Below, piece after piece: positions 40,368 through 49,178 of a DNA stretch of 64,000 bases. Position 1 is the stretch's first letter. Every line of letters starts with the position of its first letter. Position numbers and translations under genes: made by a program. The notes beneath the pieces were generated by a model that did not search any database, was not told the origin of the DNA, and saw only the letters and a program-made list of their open reading frames with translations. Source of the DNA: a bacterium. Its GTDB lineage: Bacteria; Bacteroidota; Ignavibacteria; Kapaibacteriales; UBA2268. Where the stretch lies: positions 1-64,000 of the forward strand of contig JAUIIX010000006.1 in NCBI GenBank assembly GCA_030431515.1, in the 5' to 3' direction.

Positions 40368-41303
40368 TTAATCACACATACTATGCTTCTTTTCAGTATT
40401 TTCTACTACTTTTGAATGCCTAATATCCCAAGCAAGCTGAACTGAAGGTCTTGCATCACTAATACCATAACCATTTCCAGCAAGAATATCTTTATAGACT
40501 AATGTATGTAAGTCTGTAAAGCCACCTGAAAATTCAATTTCTTCTCCGTCGATTGTAATTGACCTATAAGTTGGTTGATTGTTTTTAATTGCTTCTTCAG
40601 GCAAATCTTCCTTATTAGTCGATAAAAACCATCGTACATTTGCATTTTCAAGTTCAATAAAACCAGATGCTTTTGTATCATCAAGTTTATGTAATTCAGT
40701 CTCTTGAACACTACCGAATAACCATATTAACATATCAAAAAAGTGAATTCCAATATTAGTAGCAACTCCACCTGATTTTTCTAAATCTCCCTTCCAAGAG
40801 TAATTATACCAAGGACCACGAGAAGTAATATAAGTTAAAACAACATCTTTCTTTGTTTTAGAGTTTTCAGATTTTAATCTATTTCTTAGATTAATTATTT
40901 TTTCGTGAACCCGTAATTGTAAAATATTATAAACTTTAGAATTACTTTGTTGTTCAATTTCTTCTAAATAATCTAAGTTATGTGGCTTAGTAACAAGTGG
41001 TTTTTCACAAATTGCATTTGCACCAATTCTTAATGCAAATCTAATGTGAGCATCGTGTAAATAGTTTGGAGAACAAATAGATACAAAATCACTACTGCCA
41101 ACTCTACCAATTAATTTAGATAAATGCCTATCAAAACGCTCAAATTCAGTAAAGAAACTTGCATTTGGAAAATATCTATCTAAAATACCAACAGAATCGT
41201 GAGGATCCATCGCTGCAATTAAATCACAATCATTGTCTTTAATTGCTTGTAAATGTCGAGGAGCTATATAACCTGCAACTCCAATTAAGGAAAAGTTTTT
41301 CAT
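40368..41303 (-). CDS. wlbA: UDP-GlcNAc-uronate 3-dehydrogenase (WlbA/WbpB type)
   Basis: This Gfo/Idh/MocA oxidoreductase oxidises the 3-hydroxyl of UDP-N-acetylglucosaminuronate, the first committed step toward 2,3-diacetamido uronic acids. The 311-aa sequence opens with FSLIGVAGYIAPRHLQAIKD, then AAMDPHDSVGILDRYFPNASFFTEFERFDRH, characteristic of WlbA/WbpB. ICEKPLVT holds the catalytic Lys and GIHFFDMLIWLFG the active-site His. It is the last gene of the locus. The DegT aminotransferase far upstream may act on its product. Confidence 0.85.
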   Translation of the reverse strand: MKNFSLIGVAGYIAPRHLQAIKDNDCDLIAAMDPHDSVGILDRYFPNASFFTEFERFDRHLSKLIGRVGSSDFVSICSPNYLHDAHIRFALRIGANAICEKPLVTKPHNLDYLEEIEQQSNSKVYNILQLRVHEKIINLRNRLKSENSKTKKDVVLTYITSRGPWYNYSWKGDLEKSGGVATNIGIHFFDMLIWLFGSVQETELHKLDDTKASGFIELENANVRWFLSTNKEDLPEEAIKNNQPTYRSITIDGEEIEFSGGFTDLHTLVYKDILAGNGYGISDARPSVQLAWDIRHSKVVENTEKKHSMCD

Positions 41304-41304
41304 A

Positions 41305-42459
41305 TTATTTTAATAGTTTGTTTATAATTGATTTCAATTTATTGTTGTTAGTTTCTGAATTTAATTCTTTTGATGCTGAAACTGAATTTAATTTGTATTT
41401 ATTTATCTCATCAATAGTAAGAGAATTTAATTTATTTGCAATTGAAGTTAATTCATAATCTTGACTTACAAAACCTACATTATGTGTTTCAATAATATTT
41501 TTAATATTAGGTAGTGGATAAGAAATAACTGCTAATCCTGATTGAATAAATTCAAACAATTTATTGGGCAGACTATATTCTAAATTAAATGTTGTTGGTT
41601 CAAACATAATTAAACCAATATCATAATTAACTAATGTGTCATTTATTTTATCTAATTCGATTTCTTTAAAGATATTAATTCTACCACTTTGTTTAGCTAG
41701 ATTAATTAAATGTTCATAATATGAACTATGATATTTAATTAAATATAAATCTAATTCAAATCTATCATCTAAATTATTCATTAATTCAATCATTAATTCA
41801 ATTTTTCTGGATTCTTTTGCACCACCATGATGTACTAATTTAATTTTATCTGTAGTTTGTAATTGTTGTGATTTATTTTCTGAATAATCTGGTAAACTCA
41901 TAATTAAATCAGTGTCTAAATTAAAAGTTGACTTATAATTATCTTGTAATCCGGGACTAACAGTAATTAATTTATCAAATTTAGAAACATAATTAATAAT
42001 TAAATAATTCAAATAATTAATTTTAGAATCGTAATAAAACTTTTTAAAAAAATGAGAATGAAAATCATTTGAATATTGATTTATGTAAAACTCACGTAAA
42101 TCTAGCATTAATTTTGTTTTATTAGATTTTATTAAAAAAGATAAATAAACTATAGTTAAATTTTCACAAATAATTAAATCATAATTATTCTTTCTTAATT
42201 CATTTAATATCTGCGGTTTAATAGGGTTTAAACATAGATACTTTTTAAATATTTTATAAAGATTTAAAATATAAATAAATCCTTCCCAATTAGTCATTTT
42301 CTTAGATAATTTAAAATGCTTAATTTTATCATCATCAAAAGGTGTATTAGAAAGTAAATGGGTTTCATATTCATTAATTGAACTTAATAAAGTTAGCATT
42401 CTAAAAGGTCGAGCAGCTTTATTTGGGTTATTATCAGTTATGACTAAGATCTTTTTCAT
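41305..42459 (-). CDS. GT-B glycosyltransferase, tandem paralog 1
   Basis: The 384-aa GT4-like protein begins MKKILVITDNNPNKAARPFRML. It contains LICENLTIVYL, MLDLREFYINQYSN, LITVSPGLQDNYK, KLVHHGGAKESRK and the donor-site segment PTTFNLEYSLPNKLFEFIQSGLAVISYPL, with the Glu of the EX7E-like motif in KLFEF. It shares order and wording of all these segments with the next gene (42463..43596), so the two arose by tandem duplication. Base composition is very low in GC. The linkage made is unknown. Confidence 0.82.
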   Translation of the reverse strand: MKKILVITDNNPNKAARPFRMLTLLSSINEYETHLLSNTPFDDDKIKHFKLSKKMTNWEGFIYILNLYKIFKKYLCLNPIKPQILNELRKNNYDLIICENLTIVYLSFLIKSNKTKLMLDLREFYINQYSNDFHSHFFKKFYYDSKINYLNYLIINYVSKFDKLITVSPGLQDNYKSTFNLDTDLIMSLPDYSENKSQQLQTTDKIKLVHHGGAKESRKIELMIELMNNLDDRFELDLYLIKYHSSYYEHLINLAKQSGRINIFKEIELDKINDTLVNYDIGLIMFEPTTFNLEYSLPNKLFEFIQSGLAVISYPLPNIKNIIETHNVGFVSQDYELTSIANKLNSLTIDEINKYKLNSVSASKELNSETNNNKLKSIINKLLK

Positions 42460-42462
42460 TTA

Positions 42463-43596
42463 TTAATTTAGCAATCCATCAATAATCGATTTCATTTTAA
42501 TATTATTATTATCAATATTAAAAATATCAGCAGTTAATCTTGAATTATTTTTAAAATTATTTAATTCTGTATCATTTAATGATTGAATTTTTCTCGCTAA
42601 ATTTTCAGGATCATAATTATCAGATAAAATACCAAGTTTATATTCATTTACAATTTTGCTAATTTCAGGAGTTGGACCAAATGCTAAACATAAACCTGCT
42701 TGAATAAACTCAAACAACTTATTAGGCAAACAATTTAATAAATTAAAAGTTGTTGGGAAAAAGAAAAATATTCCAATATCATATTGAACTAACATCGTAT
42801 TTATATCTTCAAAAGGTACTGGGTCTAATATTCTAATATTCTTTTTATTTTTAATTAATAAATTTAATTTATCATAATAATATTGCTTAGATTTAACTAA
42901 ATATAGATCCAAAGAATACTTGTCTGGATCAAGATAATCCATCATTTTAATCATTGATTCAATGTTTCTTTCTGGAGTTGCGTTTCCATGGTGAACTAAT
43001 TTAATTTTATCATAATTATCTTTTAAATCTGATTTATTTATTCCCTTTTCAGGCAAACTTAAATATGTCTCACAATCTAAATTAAAATGTTTTTTATATT
43101 CAGAAGCTATTCCATCACTAACTGTTATTAGTTTATCTGATTGCTTTACAAAGTTATTTAATAAATAAGTATAGTAGGCTTTTTTTCGTATTCTCCAGAA
43201 AAATCTATTTTGAAATTGACTAGGAAAATATTCTCTCAAATCAAGCATCACTTTAGTGTTTTTTGATTTTAATTTTAATGTTAAATATATTAATTCAATA
43301 TTCTCACAAATAATTAAATCATAATTATTGTTTTGTAATTCTTTGAAGGTATCTTGGCTAACATTATTAAATAATAATAAATCATTAAATAATTTATATA
43401 ATCGAGTGTATAGTATTATATTTACTAAATCAATATTCATTTTCTTTTTAAAATAATATTGTTTTACCTCTCTTTCAGATTTATTATAATTTAGCAAATC
43501 AAGTGAATAATTATTATCTAATAAAAAGTTTAATAATCTATTTGGTCTAGGATTATTATTAATATTATTTGAAGTAATAAGTAATATTTTCTTCAT
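42463..43596 (-). CDS. GT-B glycosyltransferase, tandem paralog 2
   Basis: The 377-aa protein begins MKKILLITSNNINNNPRPNRLL and carries the same landmarks as its neighbour: LICENIELIYL, MLDLREYFPSQFQN, LITVSDGIASEYKKHF, KLVHHGNATPERNIE and LPNKLFEFIQAGLCLAFGPTPE. Its start overlaps the end of the upstream glycosyltransferase by 4 bp. Divergence between the paralogs suggests separate acceptor or donor use in the same glycan. Confidence 0.82.
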   Translation of the reverse strand: MKKILLITSNNINNNPRPNRLLNFLLDNNYSLDLLNYNKSEREVKQYYFKKKMNIDLVNIILYTRLYKLFNDLLLFNNVSQDTFKELQNNNYDLIICENIELIYLTLKLKSKNTKVMLDLREYFPSQFQNRFFWRIRKKAYYTYLLNNFVKQSDKLITVSDGIASEYKKHFNLDCETYLSLPEKGINKSDLKDNYDKIKLVHHGNATPERNIESMIKMMDYLDPDKYSLDLYLVKSKQYYYDKLNLLIKNKKNIRILDPVPFEDINTMLVQYDIGIFFFFPTTFNLLNCLPNKLFEFIQAGLCLAFGPTPEISKIVNEYKLGILSDNYDPENLARKIQSLNDTELNNFKNNSRLTADIFNIDNNNIKMKSIIDGLLN

Positions 43597-44591
43597 TTAT
43601 TAACGCCAAAAAATAATTCTTCATATTTATTAGCAATAACTTCATCGCCAAAATTATCAATTACATATTGCCTATTTTTTAGAGATTTAGTTAATTTATC
43701 TTCATTACTTAGTTTAGACCAATCCAAAATACCTTTAATAAATTCATCTTCAGAATTATATCCAAAATCCTCCCAAAACTCTTTAATTAATGGATTTTCC
43801 CACATATTATAAAAGCCCTGCAAGCCAACAAGTAAACCTTCAGCAAAACTATAATGAAAAGATTCGTCATCGCTGTAACTAATAATTATGTCATTATCGT
43901 TTAGCAAATTAGCAACTTCACTTCTCTCTTCTTTTAAGTTATTATTTTTATTTCTTTGAATAATATTAACAGAATTATTTAAATCAAGAATCTTAATCTC
44001 AGCATCTAATATTTTTCTTTGTTCATCAGAATTAGCACTTTTAATTGCAATTATATTTAGTTTAAATTCATTATCTAATTTAATTAATTTATTAAAAGTT
44101 CTAATTAAATTCAAATATCCTTTTCGAATATCAAAATCAACACTCAAAGCACAAATATTTTTATCATAATTCTTTTTTAAAAATGGAAATGAATTAACAT
44201 CTAAAGCATTAGGTATAGTAATAGTATTTGCTTTATCATCTATTCTATTTTTAAAATCAAGTTCATATTGATGATTGACAAATATCAAATTACTAATATT
44301 TTGCCACTTAATCATCTGCATATATTTAGTTTCAATTTCGTATCTATGCAAGCGAACAAAAACCTTTCTATCTTTCCAATTCTTTTTAGAAATATGCCAA
44401 GCAAACTTATTAGCCCATTCATTCCAAATCACCTTACCTTTCACCTTATAATGCCAATAATCACGATTTCTTTCTAAAAATAAATATTGAATAGAGTATT
44501 TCTTTTCAAGTATTTTTAGAATTGGTTCAGCAAAATGTTCTTTCCCTTTGTAGCACACAAAAGTAATATCATATTTCGGTTGGAATAACAA
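43593..44591 (-). CDS. Glycosyltransferase, GT-B type
   Basis: The 332-aa protein begins YDITFVCYKGKEHFAEPILKILEKKY. A C-terminal nucleotide-sugar region is seen around VDFDIRKGYLNLIRTFNKLIKL and IISYSDDESFHYSFAEGLLVGLQGFYNMWENPLIKEFW. The start is a TTG at 44591, directly after the stop of a glycosyltransferase remnant; no ATG suits the N-terminus. The family is not precisely identified. Confidence 0.7.
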   Translation of the reverse strand: MLFQPKYDITFVCYKGKEHFAEPILKILEKKYSIQYLFLERNRDYWHYKVKGKVIWNEWANKFAWHISKKNWKDRKVFVRLHRYEIETKYMQMIKWQNISNLIFVNHQYELDFKNRIDDKANTITIPNALDVNSFPFLKKNYDKNICALSVDFDIRKGYLNLIRTFNKLIKLDNEFKLNIIAIKSANSDEQRKILDAEIKILDLNNSVNIIQRNKNNNLKEERSEVANLLNDNDIIISYSDDESFHYSFAEGLLVGLQGFYNMWENPLIKEFWEDFGYNSEDEFIKGILDWSKLSNEDKLTKSLKNRQYVIDNFGDEVIANKYEELFFGVNK

Positions 44592-44690
44592 TTAAAGGGA
44601 TTGGATTAGTTGGTATAGTTTTTCGCAGACGATGGATTCTTCAAATTTCTCTTCAAATAATTTCTTAGCGTTTATTGATTTCTGAATATT
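44592..44690 (-). pseudogene. C-terminal remnant of a deleted glycosyltransferase
   Basis: In the gap after the SGNH-like gene the minus strand encodes about 27-33 in-frame codons (INAKKLFEEKFEESIVCEKL..., ending in TAA) that read exactly like the last helix of a GT4 glycosyltransferase. The frame overlaps the 3' end of the SGNH-like gene and has no start or catalytic part. It is placed immediately before the TTG start of the next glycosyltransferase, as if the body of a gene was replaced by recombination. Confidence 0.7.
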
Positions 44691-45559
44691 GAATCTAAAT
44701 ATTTAGAATATGTTTTAGCACCCATATAATTTAAGTGACCAATATCACCATATTCTATATCACTTAATCTAAAATTAGAATGATTTAAATGAATAAAATT
44801 ATACTTATTACTATACTCATTAAACTTATCTTTTGTAAAAGTTCTAATTTCGTTATTATCTATGTATGTTGGTGTTTCAAGTAAAATAATTGTAATATGA
44901 TTATCGTTGCAATATTTTATTATCTTTTCTAAATATTCATTTTGATAAATTGAAAAACTATATTTTGTTAATTTAGTGGTTTTTGATAAATGCAAAGCTT
45001 CTTTTAATTTGTTTCGAATTAAATAGTTGTATCCACCTATACTATAATCATTAAGATGAACCAAATTAAAAAGAGATTTAACTGTTGTTTTTAATAATAC
45101 TAATGAAGATTTAACATAACTTTGTATAACTGCAATACTATTAATATCATATAAATAATATAATTCTTCTATTTCACACATTGGAGCTAAATATGATAAT
45201 TTTGTTGTCAAAATTCTTTTATCCTTTAACCATCTATCATCATCAACTTTTATTAGGTTCTGTGGTCTGTAGGAAATAAGTACAGTGTCTAAACCAATTA
45301 TAGCATTTATATATTTAAGTTTAATAAAGCTATAAATATAAGCATCTGCACTATTTGATAGATTTAAGCTAGTAAAAATTGTATCGTTTATCGCACATTC
45401 AGTATGAGAATCACCAAGTATTAAAGTCTTATTATGTTTAAATTTATTTATAAAAATATAATCAGGATAATTGATTTTAACAGTTGAATAAATAAGAATA
45501 CCTATCATTATTATATTGATAAGAAAAAAAAATATAATATATTTTATAAATTTAAACAT
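44672..45559 (-). CDS. SGNH-like membrane-anchored partner of the MBOAT acyltransferase
   Basis: The 295-aa protein has an N-terminal membrane helix (residues about 4-27) and then a periplasmic domain with LILGDSHTECAINDTIF, a GDSH motif like block I of SGNH hydrolases/acyltransferases. A possible C-terminal block is SDIEYGDIGHLNYMGAKTYSKYL, where D..H would complete the triad. It abuts the MBOAT gene (1-bp overlap), the usual arrangement of AlgI/AlgJ-type O-acylation pairs. It likely transfers an acetyl or acyl group onto the glycan in the periplasm. Confidence 0.75.
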   Translation of the reverse strand: MFKFIKYIIFFFLINIIMIGILIYSTVKINYPDYIFINKFKHNKTLILGDSHTECAINDTIFTSLNLSNSADAYIYSFIKLKYINAIIGLDTVLISYRPQNLIKVDDDRWLKDKRILTTKLSYLAPMCEIEELYYLYDINSIAVIQSYVKSSLVLLKTTVKSLFNLVHLNDYSIGGYNYLIRNKLKEALHLSKTTKLTKYSFSIYQNEYLEKIIKYCNDNHITIILLETPTYIDNNEIRTFTKDKFNEYSNKYNFIHLNHSNFRLSDIEYGDIGHLNYMGAKTYSKYLDSIFRNQ

Positions 45560-46989
45560 TAAAATTGAAAATAAATAAATTCACTCTGACTTCCTCCCAT
45601 AGAAATCACTAAATAAAAAACAAAGGAATATATTAGAATTTGTAAATATTTTGATTTTTCTTTTATATCTAAGCCAAATTGCTTGTTTCGACAAAACCAC
45701 TCAACTAATACTAATACAATAAGTGCAAATAGTAAATCATATAGATTAGTTTGTAATTTTCCTGAAAAAATAGCACTAAACTTTATATCAAAAAGAGAAG
45801 TATTAAATATACCTCCAATATAAGTAAAAGCTGAGCTAAGATTATCGGATCTAAAAAATATCCATAATAAGCATGTAAGTGAAAAAGTAAATAAAATCTT
45901 TGGTATTTCAAAGTATTTATTTGGTAATATAAATATTCTTAATGAAAATACAGAAGGTAGATATAGTAAACCATTAAAAAAACCCCAAGCTATAAAAGTC
46001 CAGTTCGAACCATGCCAAAGCCCACTAATTGTAAAAGTAATAATCAAATTCGTTAAATGTTTGATTTTAGATACCCTACTTCCACCTAATGGTATATAAA
46101 CATAATCTCTAAACCATGAGGATAAAGAAATATGCCATCTCTTCCAGAATTCATTTATGCTTCTTGAAAAATATGGGAATGCAAAGTTTTGCATTAGTTG
46201 AAAACCAAATAATTTTGAAACACCAATAGCTATATCTGAGTATCCCGAAAAATCACCATAAATTTGAAATGCAAATAAAACAGAGCCTATTACCAATGTA
46301 CTTCCTGGGAGAACTTCGGAATTATCAAATATATACGCTACACCTGTAGCACAATTATCCGCAATAACAACCTTTTTAAAAAATCCCCATAGAATTTGTC
46401 GCAGTCCATCTACAGCCAAGTTATAATCAAACTGTTTTAAAGTACTAAACTGAGGTAAAAGATTTTGTGCTCTTTCAATAGGTCCTGCTACTAATTGAGG
46501 AAAAAAACTTACAAAAGTAAAAAATTGAATCGGATCATTAGTGGGCTTTAAATGATTTCTATATATATCGATTGTATAACTCAAAGTTTGGAAAGTATAA
46601 AAACTTATCCCAACTGGTAGAATTATATTTAATGTGGCAATGTCTTGTTGGTAACCTATTTCTGATAATAGTATTACAAAATTATCAATAAAAAAATTAA
46701 AATATTTGAAAAATCCAAGAACTCCAAGATTAATTGCTAAACTGGCTATTAAATAATATCTTTTTTTTGTTATATTGCTTGTCGAATATAGTTTTTGACC
46801 TATTATATAATCAGCAAGACTACTTAAAAATATTAATCCTAAAAATTTCCAATCCCACCAGCCATAGAAGACATAACTAACTACAAGCAAAAATAAATTT
46901 CTATAATTAATATTTTTTGAAAAGAAAAACCAATAGAATATAAATACTATTGGAAGAAACATAATAAATTCAATAGAATTAAATAACAT
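45559..46989 (-). CDS. MBOAT-family O-acyltransferase (AlgI/DltB type)
   Basis: This polytopic membrane protein of 476 aa passes an acyl group across the inner membrane for O-acylation of an exported glycan. Family motifs are clear: SYVFYGWWDWKF, LPVGISFYTFQTLSYTIDIYR, FFPQLVAGPIERA, INEFWKRWHISLSSWFRDYVYIPLGGSR and the invariant His in SGLWHGSNWTFIAWGFFNG. It works with the adjacent SGNH-like protein. It overlaps the upstream glycosyltransferase by 11 bp. Confidence 0.92.
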   Translation of the reverse strand: MLFNSIEFIMFLPIVFIFYWFFFSKNINYRNLFLLVVSYVFYGWWDWKFLGLIFLSSLADYIIGQKLYSTSNITKKRYYLIASLAINLGVLGFFKYFNFFIDNFVILLSEIGYQQDIATLNIILPVGISFYTFQTLSYTIDIYRNHLKPTNDPIQFFTFVSFFPQLVAGPIERAQNLLPQFSTLKQFDYNLAVDGLRQILWGFFKKVVIADNCATGVAYIFDNSEVLPGSTLVIGSVLFAFQIYGDFSGYSDIAIGVSKLFGFQLMQNFAFPYFSRSINEFWKRWHISLSSWFRDYVYIPLGGSRVSKIKHLTNLIITFTISGLWHGSNWTFIAWGFFNGLLYLPSVFSLRIFILPNKYFEIPKILFTFSLTCLLWIFFRSDNLSSAFTYIGGIFNTSLFDIKFSAIFSGKLQTNLYDLLFALIVLVLVEWFCRNKQFGLDIKEKSKYLQILIYSFVFYLVISMGGSQSEFIYFQF

Positions 46990-48139
46990 TCTTTATAATC
47001 TCATTATATTTACTTGCATGTTCATTCCAATCAAATTGTTTCATTTCCAAATCTACATTTATCTCTATTTCATCATTATCAAAATAATTCAATATTTCTT
47101 CTTTTAATTTTATTAAATCCTTTGCCTCGTAAATATGATAATAATTACTCAAACTCCATTTATCTTTAAGTATTTCAAAGGTTCCACCTACATTTGTTGC
47201 AATAATTGGACATCCAGCAAATAATGCATCTAATACACTTGTTGGCAATCCCTCTGTATAACTTGGATTGATAAATAAGGGTTTATTCTTTAATATAGAG
47301 ATTACTTCACTATGTTTTAATTTACCTAAAAAATGAACTCTATCCTGTAATTTATATTCTATGACTAATTCACTTAATTTTGATTTATACTCACCATCAC
47401 CAATTACATGCAGAATAATATTTGTCTGTAAATCTTTTAACACTTCAACAATATCCTGAACACCTTTACCGTCTATTAATCTTCCAACAAAGGCAATATT
47501 CTTTTTATCCTTAAACTTTTCAAAATAAGCTGATGTTTGTAAATCTTTAAAATAATTTACATCAACTCCTCTATATACTACTTCAATTTGTTTTGTAATA
47601 TTAAATTTATCTTGTAAAAATAATTTACCAGCTTCTGAAACACAAACTATTTTATCTGACAAATATAAAGTTAATTTGCCTAATGTTTGCATATAAGTCT
47701 TATTAACAAATGAAATAAGTTTACTATCTAATTTAGAATAATCACTTCCATGTTCAACATGGATTAATTTGATTTTTCTGAATCTAAATTTTGCAAAAAA
47801 TGAACCTAAACTGGTGTTAAAAAAAAACATCGTCCTTGTCATGACGATGTTATAATCTACTTTATATAAGTTTATAAACATTTTCCAAAATTGTAATTTC
47901 CAAAATTTAGCAAGAGGAAAATTATTTACTACAAAAAAGGCGGGGTATCTTATGACTTTTACATTATTATGTATAATCTCTAATTCAGTAGCATTTTCTG
48001 TATTTGGAGTAAATATGGTAATTTCATAATTTTCATAATTCTTAGATAGATACTTTACAAAATTATCAACATGACTTTCCAAACCACCTGTATGAGGTAA
48101 AAAATTACCTGGGAAAATTATGAGTTTAATTTTCTCCAT
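46979..48139 (-). CDS. GT4 family glycosyltransferase
   Basis: The 386-aa protein has a GT-B fold. The N-terminus FPGNFLPHTGGLESHVDNFVKYL carries the GGxE/H acceptor-side motif. The C-terminal domain has VGRLIDGKGVQDIVEVL, a donor pocket at HFLGKLKHSEVISIL and NPSYTEGLPTSVLDALFAGCPIIATNVGG (EX7E). All usual residues are present, so it should be active. It overlaps the UDP-glucuronate epimerase gene by 14 bp. Confidence 0.9.
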   Translation of the reverse strand: MEKIKLIIFPGNFLPHTGGLESHVDNFVKYLSKNYENYEITIFTPNTENATELEIIHNNVKVIRYPAFFVVNNFPLAKFWKLQFWKMFINLYKVDYNIVMTRTMFFFNTSLGSFFAKFRFRKIKLIHVEHGSDYSKLDSKLISFVNKTYMQTLGKLTLYLSDKIVCVSEAGKLFLQDKFNITKQIEVVYRGVDVNYFKDLQTSAYFEKFKDKKNIAFVGRLIDGKGVQDIVEVLKDLQTNIILHVIGDGEYKSKLSELVIEYKLQDRVHFLGKLKHSEVISILKNKPLFINPSYTEGLPTSVLDALFAGCPIIATNVGGTFEILKDKWSLSNYYHIYEAKDLIKLKEEILNYFDNDEIEINVDLEMKQFDWNEHASKYNEIIKNVI

Positions 48140-49178
48140 AATATTCTAAATACCAATTTATGAATTGGTTAATTCCATATTCAATGGTTGTTTCAGGTTT
48201 ATATCCTACGTCTTCTATTAAATTTTGAACATCTGCATTTGAAGCAGGTACATCACCTGGCTGCATTGGTAAATAAATCTTTTTAGCAACTTTACCTAAT
48301 TTACGTTCTATTTCTTCTATAAAATACATTAATTCAACTGGGTCATTATTCCCTATATTATAAAGAGAATACGGAGCAAAACTTTTTGCAATTCCATCTT
48401 CATCAGTCCAATTTTCTACTGCTTTAGGAATTCTATTCATTACTTTAAAAATACCCTCAGTTATATCATCTATATAAGTAAAGTCACGAATCATTTTACC
48501 TTCATTATATATTTCAATTGATTCATTTGCTAATATCTTTTTAGTGAATATAAACATAGCCATGTCTGGTCTTCCCCAAGTTCCATACACACTAAAAAAC
48601 CTCAATCCAGTAGTGGGTATATTATATAATGAAGAATAAGAATGAGCCATTAATTCATTAGCTTTTTTACTGGCTGCATAAATAGATAATGGGTGATCAA
48701 CATTGTGTTCTACAGAAAAAGGAGAACGTTTATTTCCACCATAAACAGAACTCGATGAAGCATAAACTAAATGTTTAACTTCATTATGTCTGCAACCTTC
48801 CAAGATATTTAAAAAGCCAGTAATATTAAAATCAACATAATCATGAGGGTGAGTTAATGAATGTCTCACTCCAGCTTGAGCTGCAAGATTAACTACATAG
48901 TCGAATTGTTCATTTGCAAATAAATTTGCCATTCCTTCTCTATCGGTCAAATCTAATTTAATAAATCTATAATTTGAATACTTTTCACTTTGTAAAAATT
49001 GATTATATTTAATATCATCTTTCTTAATACCATGATTTAATAATCTATCATATTTTAAATTCAAATCATAATAATCATTAATAATATCAAGACCTACTAT
49101 CTCAACATCTTCTTTAAATAACCTACCAACTAAATGATAACCAATAAAACCTGCCGTCCCTGTAACTAAAATTTTCAT
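48126..49178 (-). CDS. UDP-glucuronate 4-epimerase-like SDR
   Basis: This 350-aa extended SDR interconverts UDP-glucuronate and UDP-galacturonate. GTAGFIGYHL binds NAD, and GLDIINDYYDLNLKYDRL is the signature stretch of uronate epimerases. The active site reads YASSSSVYGGNKRSPFS and YAASKKANELMAHSYS (YxxxK), followed by LRFFSVYGTWGRPDMAMFIF. It provides a uronic acid donor for the locus. It overlaps asnB by 4 bp. Confidence 0.9.
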   Translation of the reverse strand: MKILVTGTAGFIGYHLVGRLFKEDVEIVGLDIINDYYDLNLKYDRLLNHGIKKDDIKYNQFLQSEKYSNYRFIKLDLTDREGMANLFANEQFDYVVNLAAQAGVRHSLTHPHDYVDFNITGFLNILEGCRHNEVKHLVYASSSSVYGGNKRSPFSVEHNVDHPLSIYAASKKANELMAHSYSSLYNIPTTGLRFFSVYGTWGRPDMAMFIFTKKILANESIEIYNEGKMIRDFTYIDDITEGIFKVMNRIPKAVENWTDEDGIAKSFAPYSLYNIGNNDPVELMYFIEEIERKLGKVAKKIYLPMQPGDVPASNADVQNLIEDVGYKPETTIEYGINQFINWYLEYYGEN

